In this document: positions 16,742 through 24,425 of the stretch, in pieces
How positions within the stretch are numbered: position 1 is the stretch's first letter
Layout: each line of letters opens with the position of its first letter
The notes under the pieces: model-generated
Seen by the model: the letters and a program-made list of their open reading frames with translations, nothing else
Told to the model about the DNA's origin: nothing
Databases searched by the model: none
Assembly (NCBI GenBank): GCA_002305125.1
Contig: DBQG01000016.1
Location: 1 to 41,937 of the forward strand
From: Patescibacteria group bacterium UBA1400
GTDB taxonomy: Bacteria > Patescibacteriota > Microgenomatia > UBA1400
Length of the DNA: 41,937 nucleotides
Reading direction: 5' to 3'
Translations under genes and position numbers: made by a program

Positions 16742-17672
16742 CTGTCTGAAGAATTTTTCTAAACCAGGTTTCTTTATTTTCCGCACTGGAACAACCTCCC
16801 CAATCAGCACATTTAAACCAAAAAGAATAAATTTTGCCACCCGGACCCAGATAATAAACCTGGTTTTCCTTATCTTTAAGCCGCAAAAACTGCCGGCCGT
16901 TTATTTTCTGATAAACCAGTTTGTCAGGATTTTCTTTAGCGTTCGGGTTAACATCCAAAAGCCAATCAACTAGACTTTTACCATTGGGGCTAAAAATATT
17001 AACCTGCATTACTTCATACTTTCCCAACTGATAATCAGGGTCTTCAAAAGCATAAATAATTTTACTTTGCAGTAAGGAAATTTTGGCAGGATTAACAAAA
17101 TGAAGCTTGTCCGCCGAGTTGTTGCTGGAAATAACCCACTCCGGATGGTATTTAAAACTAAGGCCGAAACTTCCCTCATTAAAAGTTAAAAAATAAGCAA
17201 AATCAGGTACCTGATCATCGGGAACAGAAGGAATATCCTGAACAGGCACGTTTAAAACAGAAGGTGAGGGGGAAGGAGATGGAGTGGGTGAAGGAGAAAG
17301 GGATGGTGAGGGTGACGGCGCCAGCGAAGGGGAAGGAGAAAGGGATGGTGAGGGAATTAAAGAAGCCTGAAGGCTTGGAGAAGGAACAATACTTGGTAAC
17401 AGAGAAGGCCTTAAAGACGGCTGAAGGCTTGGCAAAGGTGAAGGTGAGGTAAAAGTATCAGAAGGCAAAGGCGAAGGTGAAGCAATAATCTCAAACGAGA
17501 ATTTTGATTTTTTAATCTCCCCTTTTGCCAAAGATTCTTGTTCTGAAGAAGCAAGCTGAGTAGAACCAGAGTCGGTTTGCGGCTGGGAAGACTTGGTATA
17601 AATGACAAAAGCCGTGGTTAAGGAAAAAAGAATAACAGGAACAACTAAAAAATATTTTAACTTCAGATTCAT
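16734..17672 (-). CDS. Membrane-anchored protein with Pro/Ser linker and PsbP-like C-terminal domain
   Basis: I start at ATG 17672 (312 residues), because a perfect extended -10 box ends 6 nt before it; TTG 17675 is the alternative. Residues 4-24 form a signal anchor. A long linker from about 60 to 140 is made of SPSPLPS- and SPSPSLSP-type repeats. The C-terminal 155 residues hold a compact domain with SFGLSFKYHPEWVISSN and YQKINGRQFLRLKDKENQVY, which is PsbP-like in wording, and end with a Cys pair (CADWGGC). No enzyme motif is seen. It may be a ligand-binding or scaffolding surface protein. The stop overlaps the acyltransferase gene by 8 nt. Confidence 0.65.
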   Translation of the reverse strand: MNLKLKYFLVVPVILFSLTTAFVIYTKSSQPQTDSGSTQLASSEQESLAKGEIKKSKFSFEIIASPSPLPSDTFTSPSPLPSLQPSLRPSLLPSIVPSPSLQASLIPSPSLSPSPSLAPSPSPSLSPSPTPSPSPSPSVLNVPVQDIPSVPDDQVPDFAYFLTFNEGSFGLSFKYHPEWVISSNNSADKLHFVNPAKISLLQSKIIYAFEDPDYQLGKYEVMQVNIFSPNGKSLVDWLLDVNPNAKENPDKLVYQKINGRQFLRLKDKENQVYYLGPGGKIYSFWFKCADWGGCSSAENKETWFRKILQTVN

Positions 17673-17678
17673 CAAGTC

Positions 17679-17687
17679 ATTATAACA
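17679..17687 (-). promoter_or_regulatory. Extended -10 promoter, predicted leaderless mRNA (17672 gene)
   Basis: TGTTATAAT on the minus strand (17687-17679) is a perfect extended -10 box. It is followed by 6 nt and the ATG at 17672. No -35 of note and no Shine-Dalgarno sequence is present. Confidence 0.65.
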
Positions 17688-17724
17688 AGAAAAATTAACC
17701 AGGAAAACTAAAAATGTATAAAAG

Positions 17725-18789
17725 TTATTTCTTATTAATAAGTTTGTTTAAAATCTGCCATCTTTTTTTCTTTTCCTGGGGAGAAACATCATCTTTCATT
17801 TTATAAGCCACAGTTCCGAGTCTGGGAGAATATTTGGAAATGTAGGCAATTTTAAACTTGGCTTTTTTGGCTAAGCTGAGCGTATTTTCAAACTGTTGTT
17901 TTGTTTCTCCGGGAAAACCGACAATAATATCAGTACCTATCTGGATATCAGGAATCTCCCGTCTGATTTTTTTAAGCAAATTCAAATACTGGGCCGAAGT
18001 ATACTTCCGGTTCATCTTTTTTAAAATCAAATCATCCCCTGACTGAACCGCCAGATGAAGATAGCGGTCAATTTTAGGCAATTTCATGGCTTTGATAATT
18101 CCGTCTTGTAAGTCGTGAGGGTTTGAAGTGATAAACTTTATCTTTTCAAGTCCCTCAAGCTCATGAAGCAAAGCCAGTAAAACAGCAAAATTATTTTTAT
18201 ACTTCTTTTCCAGGTTCAAAACTTTTTTCTTTAACTCTTTTTCTTTTACCTGAAACTTTTTACCCTTATGATAACTGTTAACGTTTTGGCCCAGCAAGGT
18301 CACCTCTTTGTAACCATGAGAAACAAGATGACAAATACTTTCATAAACTTCCTGGATAGGAACAGATCTCTCCCGGCCGCGGGCATAAGGAACCACGCAG
18401 TAGGTACAGAAATTATCACACCCCTGCATAATGGGAAACCAAGCATGAAGCTTATCTTTTCTTAAAGCCTTTTTGCCGGAAATTAACTCCTGAACCTTAA
18501 CAAACTCATCAACACCCGGAACCTTATCCTGTAAATAAGCGGAAGAGTATCTTAACATACAGCCGGTTAAAATAATCTTTTGTTTGCCGACCTTTTTCCT
18601 TAAGTTGTTAATCAGCCCTAAAACCCGGTCTTCAGCCGACTGCCGCACCGAACAGCTGTTAATCACCACTACATCAGCCCCTGCTATAGTTTTGGCTTTT
18701 TGGTACCCTTTAAGCTGAAAAGCAGCAGCAATTTGTTCACTGTCAGCCTCGTTCATCTGACAACCAAAAGTCTTAATAAAATATTTCAT
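17725..18789 (-). CDS. miaB: tRNA-2-methylthio-N6-dimethylallyladenosine synthase (MiaB), TRAM-less
   Basis: The 354-residue radical-SAM methylthiotransferase has both cluster-binding sets. Cys10 (TFGCQMNEADSE), Cys46 (NSCSVRQSAEDR) and Cys77 (TGCM) form the N-terminal site. Cys124, Cys128 and Cys131 (MQGCDNFCTYCVVPYARGRE) form the radical-SAM site. LLGQNVNSY and IIVGFPGET are further family marks; CSVRQ and GQNVNSY favour MiaB over MtaB or RimO. It converts i6A37 to ms2i6A37, the step after MiaA. Usual MiaB proteins are about 430-470 residues with a C-terminal TRAM domain. This one stops at KRWQILNKLINKK with no TRAM, and the linker before the radical-SAM cysteines is short. An extended -10 box 7 nt upstream implies a leaderless message. 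Confidence 0.9.
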   Translation of the reverse strand: MKYFIKTFGCQMNEADSEQIAAAFQLKGYQKAKTIAGADVVVINSCSVRQSAEDRVLGLINNLRKKVGKQKIILTGCMLRYSSAYLQDKVPGVDEFVKVQELISGKKALRKDKLHAWFPIMQGCDNFCTYCVVPYARGRERSVPIQEVYESICHLVSHGYKEVTLLGQNVNSYHKGKKFQVKEKELKKKVLNLEKKYKNNFAVLLALLHELEGLEKIKFITSNPHDLQDGIIKAMKLPKIDRYLHLAVQSGDDLILKKMNRKYTSAQYLNLLKKIRREIPDIQIGTDIIVGFPGETKQQFENTLSLAKKAKFKIAYISKYSPRLGTVAYKMKDDVSPQEKKKRWQILNKLINKK

Positions 18790-18796
18790 AAGCCTA

Positions 18797-18805
18797 ATTA
18801 TAACA
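18797..18805 (-). promoter_or_regulatory. Extended -10 promoter, predicted leaderless mRNA (miaB)
   Basis: TGTTATAAT on the minus strand (18805-18797) ends 7 nt before the miaB ATG at 18789. There is no ribosome site in the 7-nt gap (TAGGCTT). Confidence 0.65.
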
Positions 18806-18817
18806 TTGAAAAACCTT

Positions 18818-19492
18818 TTAATCAGAAAGAAAAAGGTTGTCTTTTAACCTGTTTTTAAAAGGAAAAAGCAGTAAAACTCCGGTTAAAAATCCGCCTATAT
18901 GGGCAAAGTAGGCCACACCTCCGGTCATCTGATCAACCAGAGCCAAACTGCCAACCCCGGCAAACAACTGAGCAACAAACCAGTAAAAAAGCATAAAATA
19001 GGCCGGCACAGTAGCAGTACGTAAAAATAGGCCAAAAGAAAAAAGAATATCTATCTTGTGCCTGGGAAATAAAAGCAAATACCCGCCCATGACCCCAGCA
19101 ATAGCCCCGGAAGCTCCCAAATTAGGTACGGTCGAGTTGGGATCAATTAAAATCTGAAGTCCAGACGCTCCCAAACCGCAAATAAGATAAAAAAGAAGAT
19201 ATTTAACATGACCCAGCTTGTCCTCAAGATTATCGCCAAAAATATTTAAGAATAACATATTGCCGAAAATATGACCCAAGCCTCCATGTAAAAACATGGC
19301 CGTCAGCAAAGAAAGCAGATTTCTACCTGAAGTTACGTGATCCGGAGTAAGGGCAAACCTGTCAATAAACTCCTCAAGCCCGCTGCTTCCCAGGGAAAAC
19401 ATATAAATAAACACTAAAATATTAAGGCCAATCAAAAAATAATTGATTATCGGCACTCTTCCTGAAGGATTATGATCTTTTAAGGGAAACAT
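18818..19492 (-). CDS. Rhomboid family intramembrane serine protease
   Basis: The 224-residue, six-helix protein has the rhomboid start PLKDHNPSGRVPIINYFLIG. The oxyanion motif HGGLGHIFGN has His69, His74 and Asn78. The nucleophile is Ser128 in GASGA, and the catalytic His198 is in AYFAHIGG. It cleaves membrane helices of client proteins near the outer face. Possible clients are the many single-helix surface proteins in this window, which is inference. The start overlaps the end of the small membrane protein at 19470 by 23 nt, so the two are likely co-expressed. Confidence 0.93.
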   Translation of the reverse strand: MFPLKDHNPSGRVPIINYFLIGLNILVFIYMFSLGSSGLEEFIDRFALTPDHVTSGRNLLSLLTAMFLHGGLGHIFGNMLFLNIFGDNLEDKLGHVKYLLFYLICGLGASGLQILIDPNSTVPNLGASGAIAGVMGGYLLLFPRHKIDILFSFGLFLRTATVPAYFMLFYWFVAQLFAGVGSLALVDQMTGGVAYFAHIGGFLTGVLLLFPFKNRLKDNLFLSD

Positions 19493-19826
19493 AGGATTTT
19501 AAAATAAACTTAATAAAGTAAATCAATGACAAACCAAAAAATAAAAAAGTTAACACAAAAAAGAAACCGTCTTCAAATTTAAACAGATGGGAAATAACAT
19601 TATGCAATACCAAACTTGACAAGGAAAGCAATAAAAAGGGAAAAAACTGATTAGGCTTAAAAGGACGAACCAAATGTAAAAACCAAACTCCGGTTAAAAA
19701 TAAAACAATAACCTCATCCAAAACATTCTCCCGACCCTTTAAAATGTCGTGAAGGGCCAACAAAGAAAATAAAACCGCAAAAAAAGAAACAACTGTTTTT
19801 ATCCCAAAACCATCGATATTTATCAT
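19470..19826 (-). CDS. Small four-helix membrane protein, function unknown
   Basis: I start at ATG 19826 (118 residues, MINIDGFGIKTVVSFFAVLF). The open frame reaches 19886, but an extended -10 box lies 7-15 nt upstream of 19826, inside that extension. Four hydrophobic helices are visible: VVSFFAVLFSLLALHDIL, VLDEVIVLFLTGVWFLHLV, FFPFLLLSLSSLVLHNVI and FFFVLTFLFFGLSLIYFI. No motif identifies it. It overlaps the rhomboid gene by 23 nt, and a functional link is possible. Confidence 0.6.
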   Translation of the reverse strand: MINIDGFGIKTVVSFFAVLFSLLALHDILKGRENVLDEVIVLFLTGVWFLHLVRPFKPNQFFPFLLLSLSSLVLHNVISHLFKFEDGFFFVLTFLFFGLSLIYFIKFILKSYVSLKRS

Positions 19827-19832
19827 ACTAAT

Positions 19833-19841
19833 ATAATACCA
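19833..19841 (-). promoter_or_regulatory. Extended -10 promoter, predicted leaderless mRNA (19826 gene)
   Basis: TGGTATTAT on the minus strand (19841-19833) is followed by 6 nt (ATTAGT) and the ATG at 19826. Confidence 0.55.
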
Positions 19842-19964
19842 TAACAGACAAAAATGCTTTAAGGTAAATTTAAATAAAAAAACCAATATATAAATATTTT
19901 TTCAATATTGACAAAGAACAAATTTAAACTAAACTTGAATATAGTTTTTAAAACAAATTTTTGT

Positions 19965-19998
19965 AAAGGAGGAGCTGCCTACCAGTTACTTGCTGGTA
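19965..19998 (+). promoter_or_regulatory. Displaced Shine-Dalgarno sequence plus hairpin before the 20012 gene
   Basis: AAAGGAGG (19965-19972) is a strong ribosome site but lies 39 nt before the TTG used as start at 20012. Between them TACCAG (19980-19985) pairs perfectly with CTGGTA (19993-19998) over a 7-nt loop. Folding this hairpin brings the site to about 10 nt from a GTG at 20002, which opens a 13-codon out-of-frame reading ending at 20043, or to about 20 nt from the TTG. Confidence 0.45.
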
Positions 19999-20011
19999 AA
20001 AGTGTTTCAAC

Positions 20012-21076
20012 TTGGCACAAGAACAATCACCCGATCCAGATAAACCACCGGGTGACCAATTACTAAATCTTATTGCTCTGCAAAATCCGGTCTCCTTGGA
20101 AAATTTTCCGCAAAAGGAGGCTTTTTTAGTTGGGAAAAGTATTCTGGATTCCCAGGTAGCACAAATCGAAGTTCAGGTTTTAACCGACATTAAAATCTGC
20201 AAAGAGTTGTTTAATAAGTTTAGTCCTCAAGACACTATTTTTGCCACTTGGGACTTTCGCTATGCTTGGCATCTGGGCTACAACTACCTACCCTGTTTTA
20301 TAGTTGTTTTTTTTGATAAAAAGGCTGTAGGCTTACTACCCCTATGGTATGAACATGACAAGAAACAATTCAGATGGTTTGGATCTTACTGGATGGAAGA
20401 CAACTCCTTCTGGGTGTTTGATAAAAAATATATTCCTCTTCTGCTTTCTATCTGTCCCTCCAGAACTTATTTAAATGCAATTACTCTGGACTCAAAAAGT
20501 TTTAGCAAAATTCTTAACCTTAAACAAGATGAAGCCAAGTACACTCTTAATCTCACCCGGTTTAACTCGTCAGAAGATTTTTTACAGGCTTTAAACAAAA
20601 AAAAACGCTATAACCTGAAAAGAGACTGGAAGCAAATTACAAACCAAAAACCAAAGATAATTATAAACCGGTTTAAAGATCTTAGTACCTTCTTTGACTT
20701 ATCCATTCAAAGATTTGGGGTTGATTCTGACTGTACTGATCCCAAAAGAAGAGAAACTTATAAACAGATTTTAAAACAAGCTAAAACCTATCAAGTAAGA
20801 ATGATTACCACCGAGATTAAAGACAAAATAGCCAGCGTTGATCTTGTTTTCCTTTTTAAGGACACTTATTATGCTGCTAAAGGCTCTAATAATATTAACC
20901 TCTTTCCGGGTATCGGCCATTTTGTTAATCTTTTCCAGATTAAAGATGCCCTGGCTCTGGGTTATAAAAAAATTGACTTTCTCCAGCATAGTTACGGCTG
21001 GAAAGAAGAGCTTTTTACCAGCATCCCGCTTTACTGTTTTAAGAAGAATTTAAAAACAAAAGAGGTGGAAATCTAA
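20012..21076 (+). CDS. FemAB/BioF2-like GNAT-fold acyl- or aminoacyltransferase
   Basis: The 354-residue protein resembles the Acetyltransf_6 (FemAB/CelD/BioF2-like) group. It has a first GNAT half with ATWDFRYAWHLGYNY and VGLLPLWYE. The charged NKKKRYNLKRDWKQI motif at about 193-207 follows, and the second half has YYAAKGSNNINLFPGIGHF and a YKKIDFLQHSYGWKEEL end. Such enzymes add amino acids from aminoacyl-tRNA to wall peptides or acylate small molecules. The start is uncertain: the frame is closed by TAA at 19997, the first usable codon is TTG 20012, and the strong ribosome site lies far upstream behind a hairpin. The ATP-grasp gene follows 1 nt after the stop, so the two probably act in one pathway. 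Confidence 0.75.
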   Translation: MAQEQSPDPDKPPGDQLLNLIALQNPVSLENFPQKEAFLVGKSILDSQVAQIEVQVLTDIKICKELFNKFSPQDTIFATWDFRYAWHLGYNYLPCFIVVFFDKKAVGLLPLWYEHDKKQFRWFGSYWMEDNSFWVFDKKYIPLLLSICPSRTYLNAITLDSKSFSKILNLKQDEAKYTLNLTRFNSSEDFLQALNKKKRYNLKRDWKQITNQKPKIIINRFKDLSTFFDLSIQRFGVDSDCTDPKRRETYKQILKQAKTYQVRMITTEIKDKIASVDLVFLFKDTYYAAKGSNNINLFPGIGHFVNLFQIKDALALGYKKIDFLQHSYGWKEELFTSIPLYCFKKNLKTKEVEI

Positions 21077-21077
21077 A

Positions 21078-22427
21078 ATGAACTCAATTTATATCTCCAA
21101 CATTCTTGAAGGCAATTACCGCAGTTACCAATCTTTACCAACAAAAAAAAGAATCTACTGGACAAGGTATGATCTTATGGATGCCAACCGGGTACTTTTA
21201 TACAGGGGCGACCATAAGGTAATTATAACTTCTTTTCCCATCAATAAAAGCCACTTTGATTTTTTCACCAAATTGATGGGCTGGAAAAACATCGTCAACC
21301 TTTACCCGGAACACAGCTCCAACTCTATTTGTGAAGATCTGCTCTCCAATAAAAATCTAAACCAAAATTTAAAAGAGATTATTAAAACCAATCCGAAAAT
21401 TCAAATCATTCCCTACCGGACCACGCCGGAGTTTAACAAACTTGCTGCCAGTTTAAAACAGGAAGGGCTAAAGTTCACGACTCCGGAATCAGTTGATCCT
21501 GATAAGGCTTTTGGACTTAACTACGCCCACTCAAAAAGAGGCTTCAGGCATTTATGGAGCAAAAGTAACCGGGAAGAAAGTATAGTTAAAATCCCCCAGG
21601 GTTTTATCACTGCCAATAAAGAAGAAGCAGCAGAAGCCGGCTTCTGGTTCAAACAGCAGGAAAAAGATTTTGTTATCAAGTACAACAAAGGCACCCAGGG
21701 AGTAGGCATCCTTTTAAATAAGCAAAAAGATTTTAGTCCGGAAAAACAGGAGTTTAAAAAACAATTAAAAAACCTCATGACTGACAAAATCTGGCATGAA
21801 CCCGTTATCATTGTGGAAGAGCTGATAACCCCCAACAACAGCTATTTGGGAGGCTCACCCAGCATTGAACTGCTGATCACTGAAAAAAACGGGATTAAAA
21901 AAAGCTATGCCAGCCAGCAGCTTCTGGCAGAAGACAAAAAAACCTTTTTAGGTGTTTACATCCATCCGGAAATAATAAAAGACAAACTGATTCAGGCCGC
22001 CTTTAAAGACAGCCTTAACTTCGGCAGACAGCTGGCAGAGCTGGGATACCACGGCTACTTTGATGTTGACCTGGTAATCTCCAAAGACAAACAAATTTAT
22101 GCGGTTGAGTCAAACCTAAGAAGAACCGGCGGCACCCATGTTCATGAGGCAGCCCAAAGCCTCCTAGGAGAAAAATATGAGTATCAGTACCATGTTATGG
22201 GCAAAGACGTGTTTTTAAGTGAGAAAAATAAGAACCTGGACTACCAGGAAATAAAAAAAAGACTGAAAAACCAGCTCATTAAAAACAAAAAACAGAAAGA
22301 GGGCATTCTCATAACCAACCCTGACATGCTCAATGTCAACGTCCTCAGCTTTATAATTACCGCCAAAACAAAAGAAAAACTCTTCCAACTAGAAAAAATA
22401 CTTAAGAAAAAACTGCAAGAACTCTAA
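21078..22427 (+). CDS. ATP-grasp ligase, probable peptide or carboxylate-amine ligase
   Basis: The 449-residue protein begins with a Rossmann-like pre-ATP-grasp region (1-150), including VIITSFPINKSHFDFF and YPEHSSNSICEDLL. ATP-grasp signatures follow: FVIKYNKGTQGVGILLNK at about 208-225, EPVIIVEELI, GYHGYFDVDLVISKD and YAVESNLRRTGGTHVHEA near 342-359. The last supplies metal-binding Glu/Asn and an Arg-rich substrate loop. The wording recalls PGM1-type peptide ligases and related natural-product ligases, but I cannot confirm the subfamily. It would form an amide bond using ATP. A GAGGTGG site precedes the ATG, which is 1 nt after the FemAB-like gene. A Lys-rich C-terminal extension of about 70 residues is unassigned. 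Confidence 0.75.
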   Translation: MNSIYISNILEGNYRSYQSLPTKKRIYWTRYDLMDANRVLLYRGDHKVIITSFPINKSHFDFFTKLMGWKNIVNLYPEHSSNSICEDLLSNKNLNQNLKEIIKTNPKIQIIPYRTTPEFNKLAASLKQEGLKFTTPESVDPDKAFGLNYAHSKRGFRHLWSKSNREESIVKIPQGFITANKEEAAEAGFWFKQQEKDFVIKYNKGTQGVGILLNKQKDFSPEKQEFKKQLKNLMTDKIWHEPVIIVEELITPNNSYLGGSPSIELLITEKNGIKKSYASQQLLAEDKKTFLGVYIHPEIIKDKLIQAAFKDSLNFGRQLAELGYHGYFDVDLVISKDKQIYAVESNLRRTGGTHVHEAAQSLLGEKYEYQYHVMGKDVFLSEKNKNLDYQEIKKRLKNQLIKNKKQKEGILITNPDMLNVNVLSFIITAKTKEKLFQLEKILKKKLQEL

Positions 22428-22559
22428 AAAATAAACTAGTCTACATTTAAAAACTGCATACTATCTAACATCTTGTCAATTTGTTTTCGAATTTTTTACC
22501 CTACTCTCTAATTAATTATATTTAAATTTGATAACTAAAAAAATTAAAGAAGTTTCTAG

Positions 22560-24353
22560 TTATTCCACCAATCCCCAGCTGGTAAGTCTTTTTATCTCTC
22601 CTGCCTGAATGCGGTATAAAGAAGCATAAAGACCTCTTTGTTTTAACAGTTTTTCATGAGAACCTTGTTCTACCAGCTCTCCTTTATCCAGGACAAAAAT
22701 CTTATCAGCCCCTTGGGCTGTGGACAGCCGGTGGGCAATAATTATCGTGGTTCTGTTCTGAATTAATTTTTCCAGAGCCTGCTGAATATACATTTCAGAA
22801 ACAGAATCCAGAGCTGAGGTGGCTTCATCCAGGATAAGGATTTCCGGATCTTTTAAAATTACCCTTGCCAAAGCTATTCTTTGCCTTTGACCGCCGGACA
22901 GCTGCACTCCCTTTTCCCCTATTTTGGTTTTATACTTTTCCGGCAGCCTCATAATAAAATCATGACAATGGGCAATCTTGGCCACTTCTTCTATTTCTGC
23001 CTGACTAGCTCTGGGGTTGCCATACTTTAGATTTTCTATAATCGTATCAGCAAAAAGATAAGGCTCCTGCGTCACCCAACCAATATGCCTCCTCAAATCC
23101 CTTAAACTAAACTTTTTAATATTCACTCCATCTATTAAAACTCTCCCTTTATCAGGATCATAAAAACGGGAGATTAAGGAAACAACCGTAGTCTTACCTG
23201 AACCTGAGGGGCCGACAAATGCTACACTAGTACCTGCCTTAACAGTCAAGTTAATATTAGATAAAACCTCTTTTTGCATCTGGCTTCCTTGAGTTGGTTT
23301 AAGGTTATAAGAAAAAGATACCTTGTCAAATTTAATCCTGCCTTTAAGACTTTTTAAAGGTTGGGGATGTTTAACCTCTTTTATTTCCGGCTTAGCACTT
23401 AAAATCTTAAAATAATCCCGGGCACCGATCTGGGCTCTTTTAGCATCCCAGAAAAACCAGTTTAAATCCCAAAGAGGCGTTCTGATAATATCAACGTAGT
23501 TAATTAAAAGCACCATTGTTCCCAAACTAAACTGACCCCTAAAGCTTAAAATTACCGCCCAGACATATACTGACCACACCCAAGCTTCCATTATCAAATC
23601 ACCTAAAACCGCTACCGTCCTGTTTTTCTCAATCTTTCTTCTCAACTCTAAAATCAGCTGGTTAAACTCCTGCATTCTCCTTAATTCAAACTTTTCTGCC
23701 AAAAAAGACTTAATCAACCTCACTGAAGAGATGGCTTCCCAAAAATGCCCATACTGAGTGTCATAAAGTTTATGTTCTTCTTTTTCCAAGTCTTCATTTT
23801 TCCGAAAACGCCAATAACTTATTAAGGTAAAAGGGAAGATCATCAGGACAATCCAAAGGGCAATCGGCCAGTAAATGGACGCTACCACGCCAATTCCGAT
23901 CACGGCCGTCAGCAAAGAAGGAATAAAGTTAAGTCCGGAACTGTTAATAATCTGGGTAATTCTTGATGTTCCTCTCTCAAGCTTACTCATTGTTTCCCCG
24001 GAAATAGTCTGGTCAAAGTAAGAAACCGACAAGCTCATCAAATGGGCAAACCCCTTCTCCCGCAAAGAGTTACGGAACTTATAGGTAAAAAGGTTGGTGA
24101 AATAATCCATTGCCCTTCTTATACCCCGGCGTAAAAAACGGATACCAAGCAGGGCGGCGAAAAAAATAAACACCTGTCCGGGAACTGACATATTTCCCGT
24201 AGCTAAAGAGTTGGCCACACTGTCAACAATGTTTCTATTTATAAAAGGCTCTGCCTGATTTAAACCAGAAAGAAGAAAAATTAAAAATAAAACCAAAACA
24301 AACAGTTGCCAGTAAGGCTGGGCAAAAGAAATTATTTTTTTAAACTCACTCAT
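22560..24353 (-). CDS. ABC exporter, fused membrane and ATPase half-transporter (MsbA/MDR type)
   Basis: The 597-residue protein has six membrane helices in residues 1-310 and a nucleotide-binding domain in the last 240. The latter has Walker A (GPSGSGKTT), the Q-loop (WVTQEPYLF), the signature LSGGQRQRIALAR, Walker B (ILILDEATSALD) and the H-loop (IIIAHRLS). It would work as a homodimer exporting lipid, peptide or drug; the substrate is unknown. A single ABC half-transporter next to the FemAB/ATP-grasp cassette could export its product, but the genes are convergent and this is speculation. GGAG lies before the ATG, and an extended -10 (TGCTACAAT) lies about 40 nt upstream. Confidence 0.9.
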   Translation of the reverse strand: MSEFKKIISFAQPYWQLFVLVLFLIFLLSGLNQAEPFINRNIVDSVANSLATGNMSVPGQVFIFFAALLGIRFLRRGIRRAMDYFTNLFTYKFRNSLREKGFAHLMSLSVSYFDQTISGETMSKLERGTSRITQIINSSGLNFIPSLLTAVIGIGVVASIYWPIALWIVLMIFPFTLISYWRFRKNEDLEKEEHKLYDTQYGHFWEAISSVRLIKSFLAEKFELRRMQEFNQLILELRRKIEKNRTVAVLGDLIMEAWVWSVYVWAVILSFRGQFSLGTMVLLINYVDIIRTPLWDLNWFFWDAKRAQIGARDYFKILSAKPEIKEVKHPQPLKSLKGRIKFDKVSFSYNLKPTQGSQMQKEVLSNINLTVKAGTSVAFVGPSGSGKTTVVSLISRFYDPDKGRVLIDGVNIKKFSLRDLRRHIGWVTQEPYLFADTIIENLKYGNPRASQAEIEEVAKIAHCHDFIMRLPEKYKTKIGEKGVQLSGGQRQRIALARVILKDPEILILDEATSALDSVSEMYIQQALEKLIQNRTTIIIAHRLSTAQGADKIFVLDKGELVEQGSHEKLLKQRGLYASLYRIQAGEIKRLTSWGLVE

Positions 24354-24425
24354 CCCGTTTCTCCTAACACTCCCTTAGACTATTGTAGCAAAAAAGCCTT
24401 AAAGACTAAAAGAAGTTTTCTAAAA

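Noticed and set aside
22531..22557. ATAACTA...TAGTTAT repeat between the ATP-grasp gene and the ABC exporter as a terminator
   Set aside because: The loop is long, there is no T run, and one arm lies at the end of the ABC gene.
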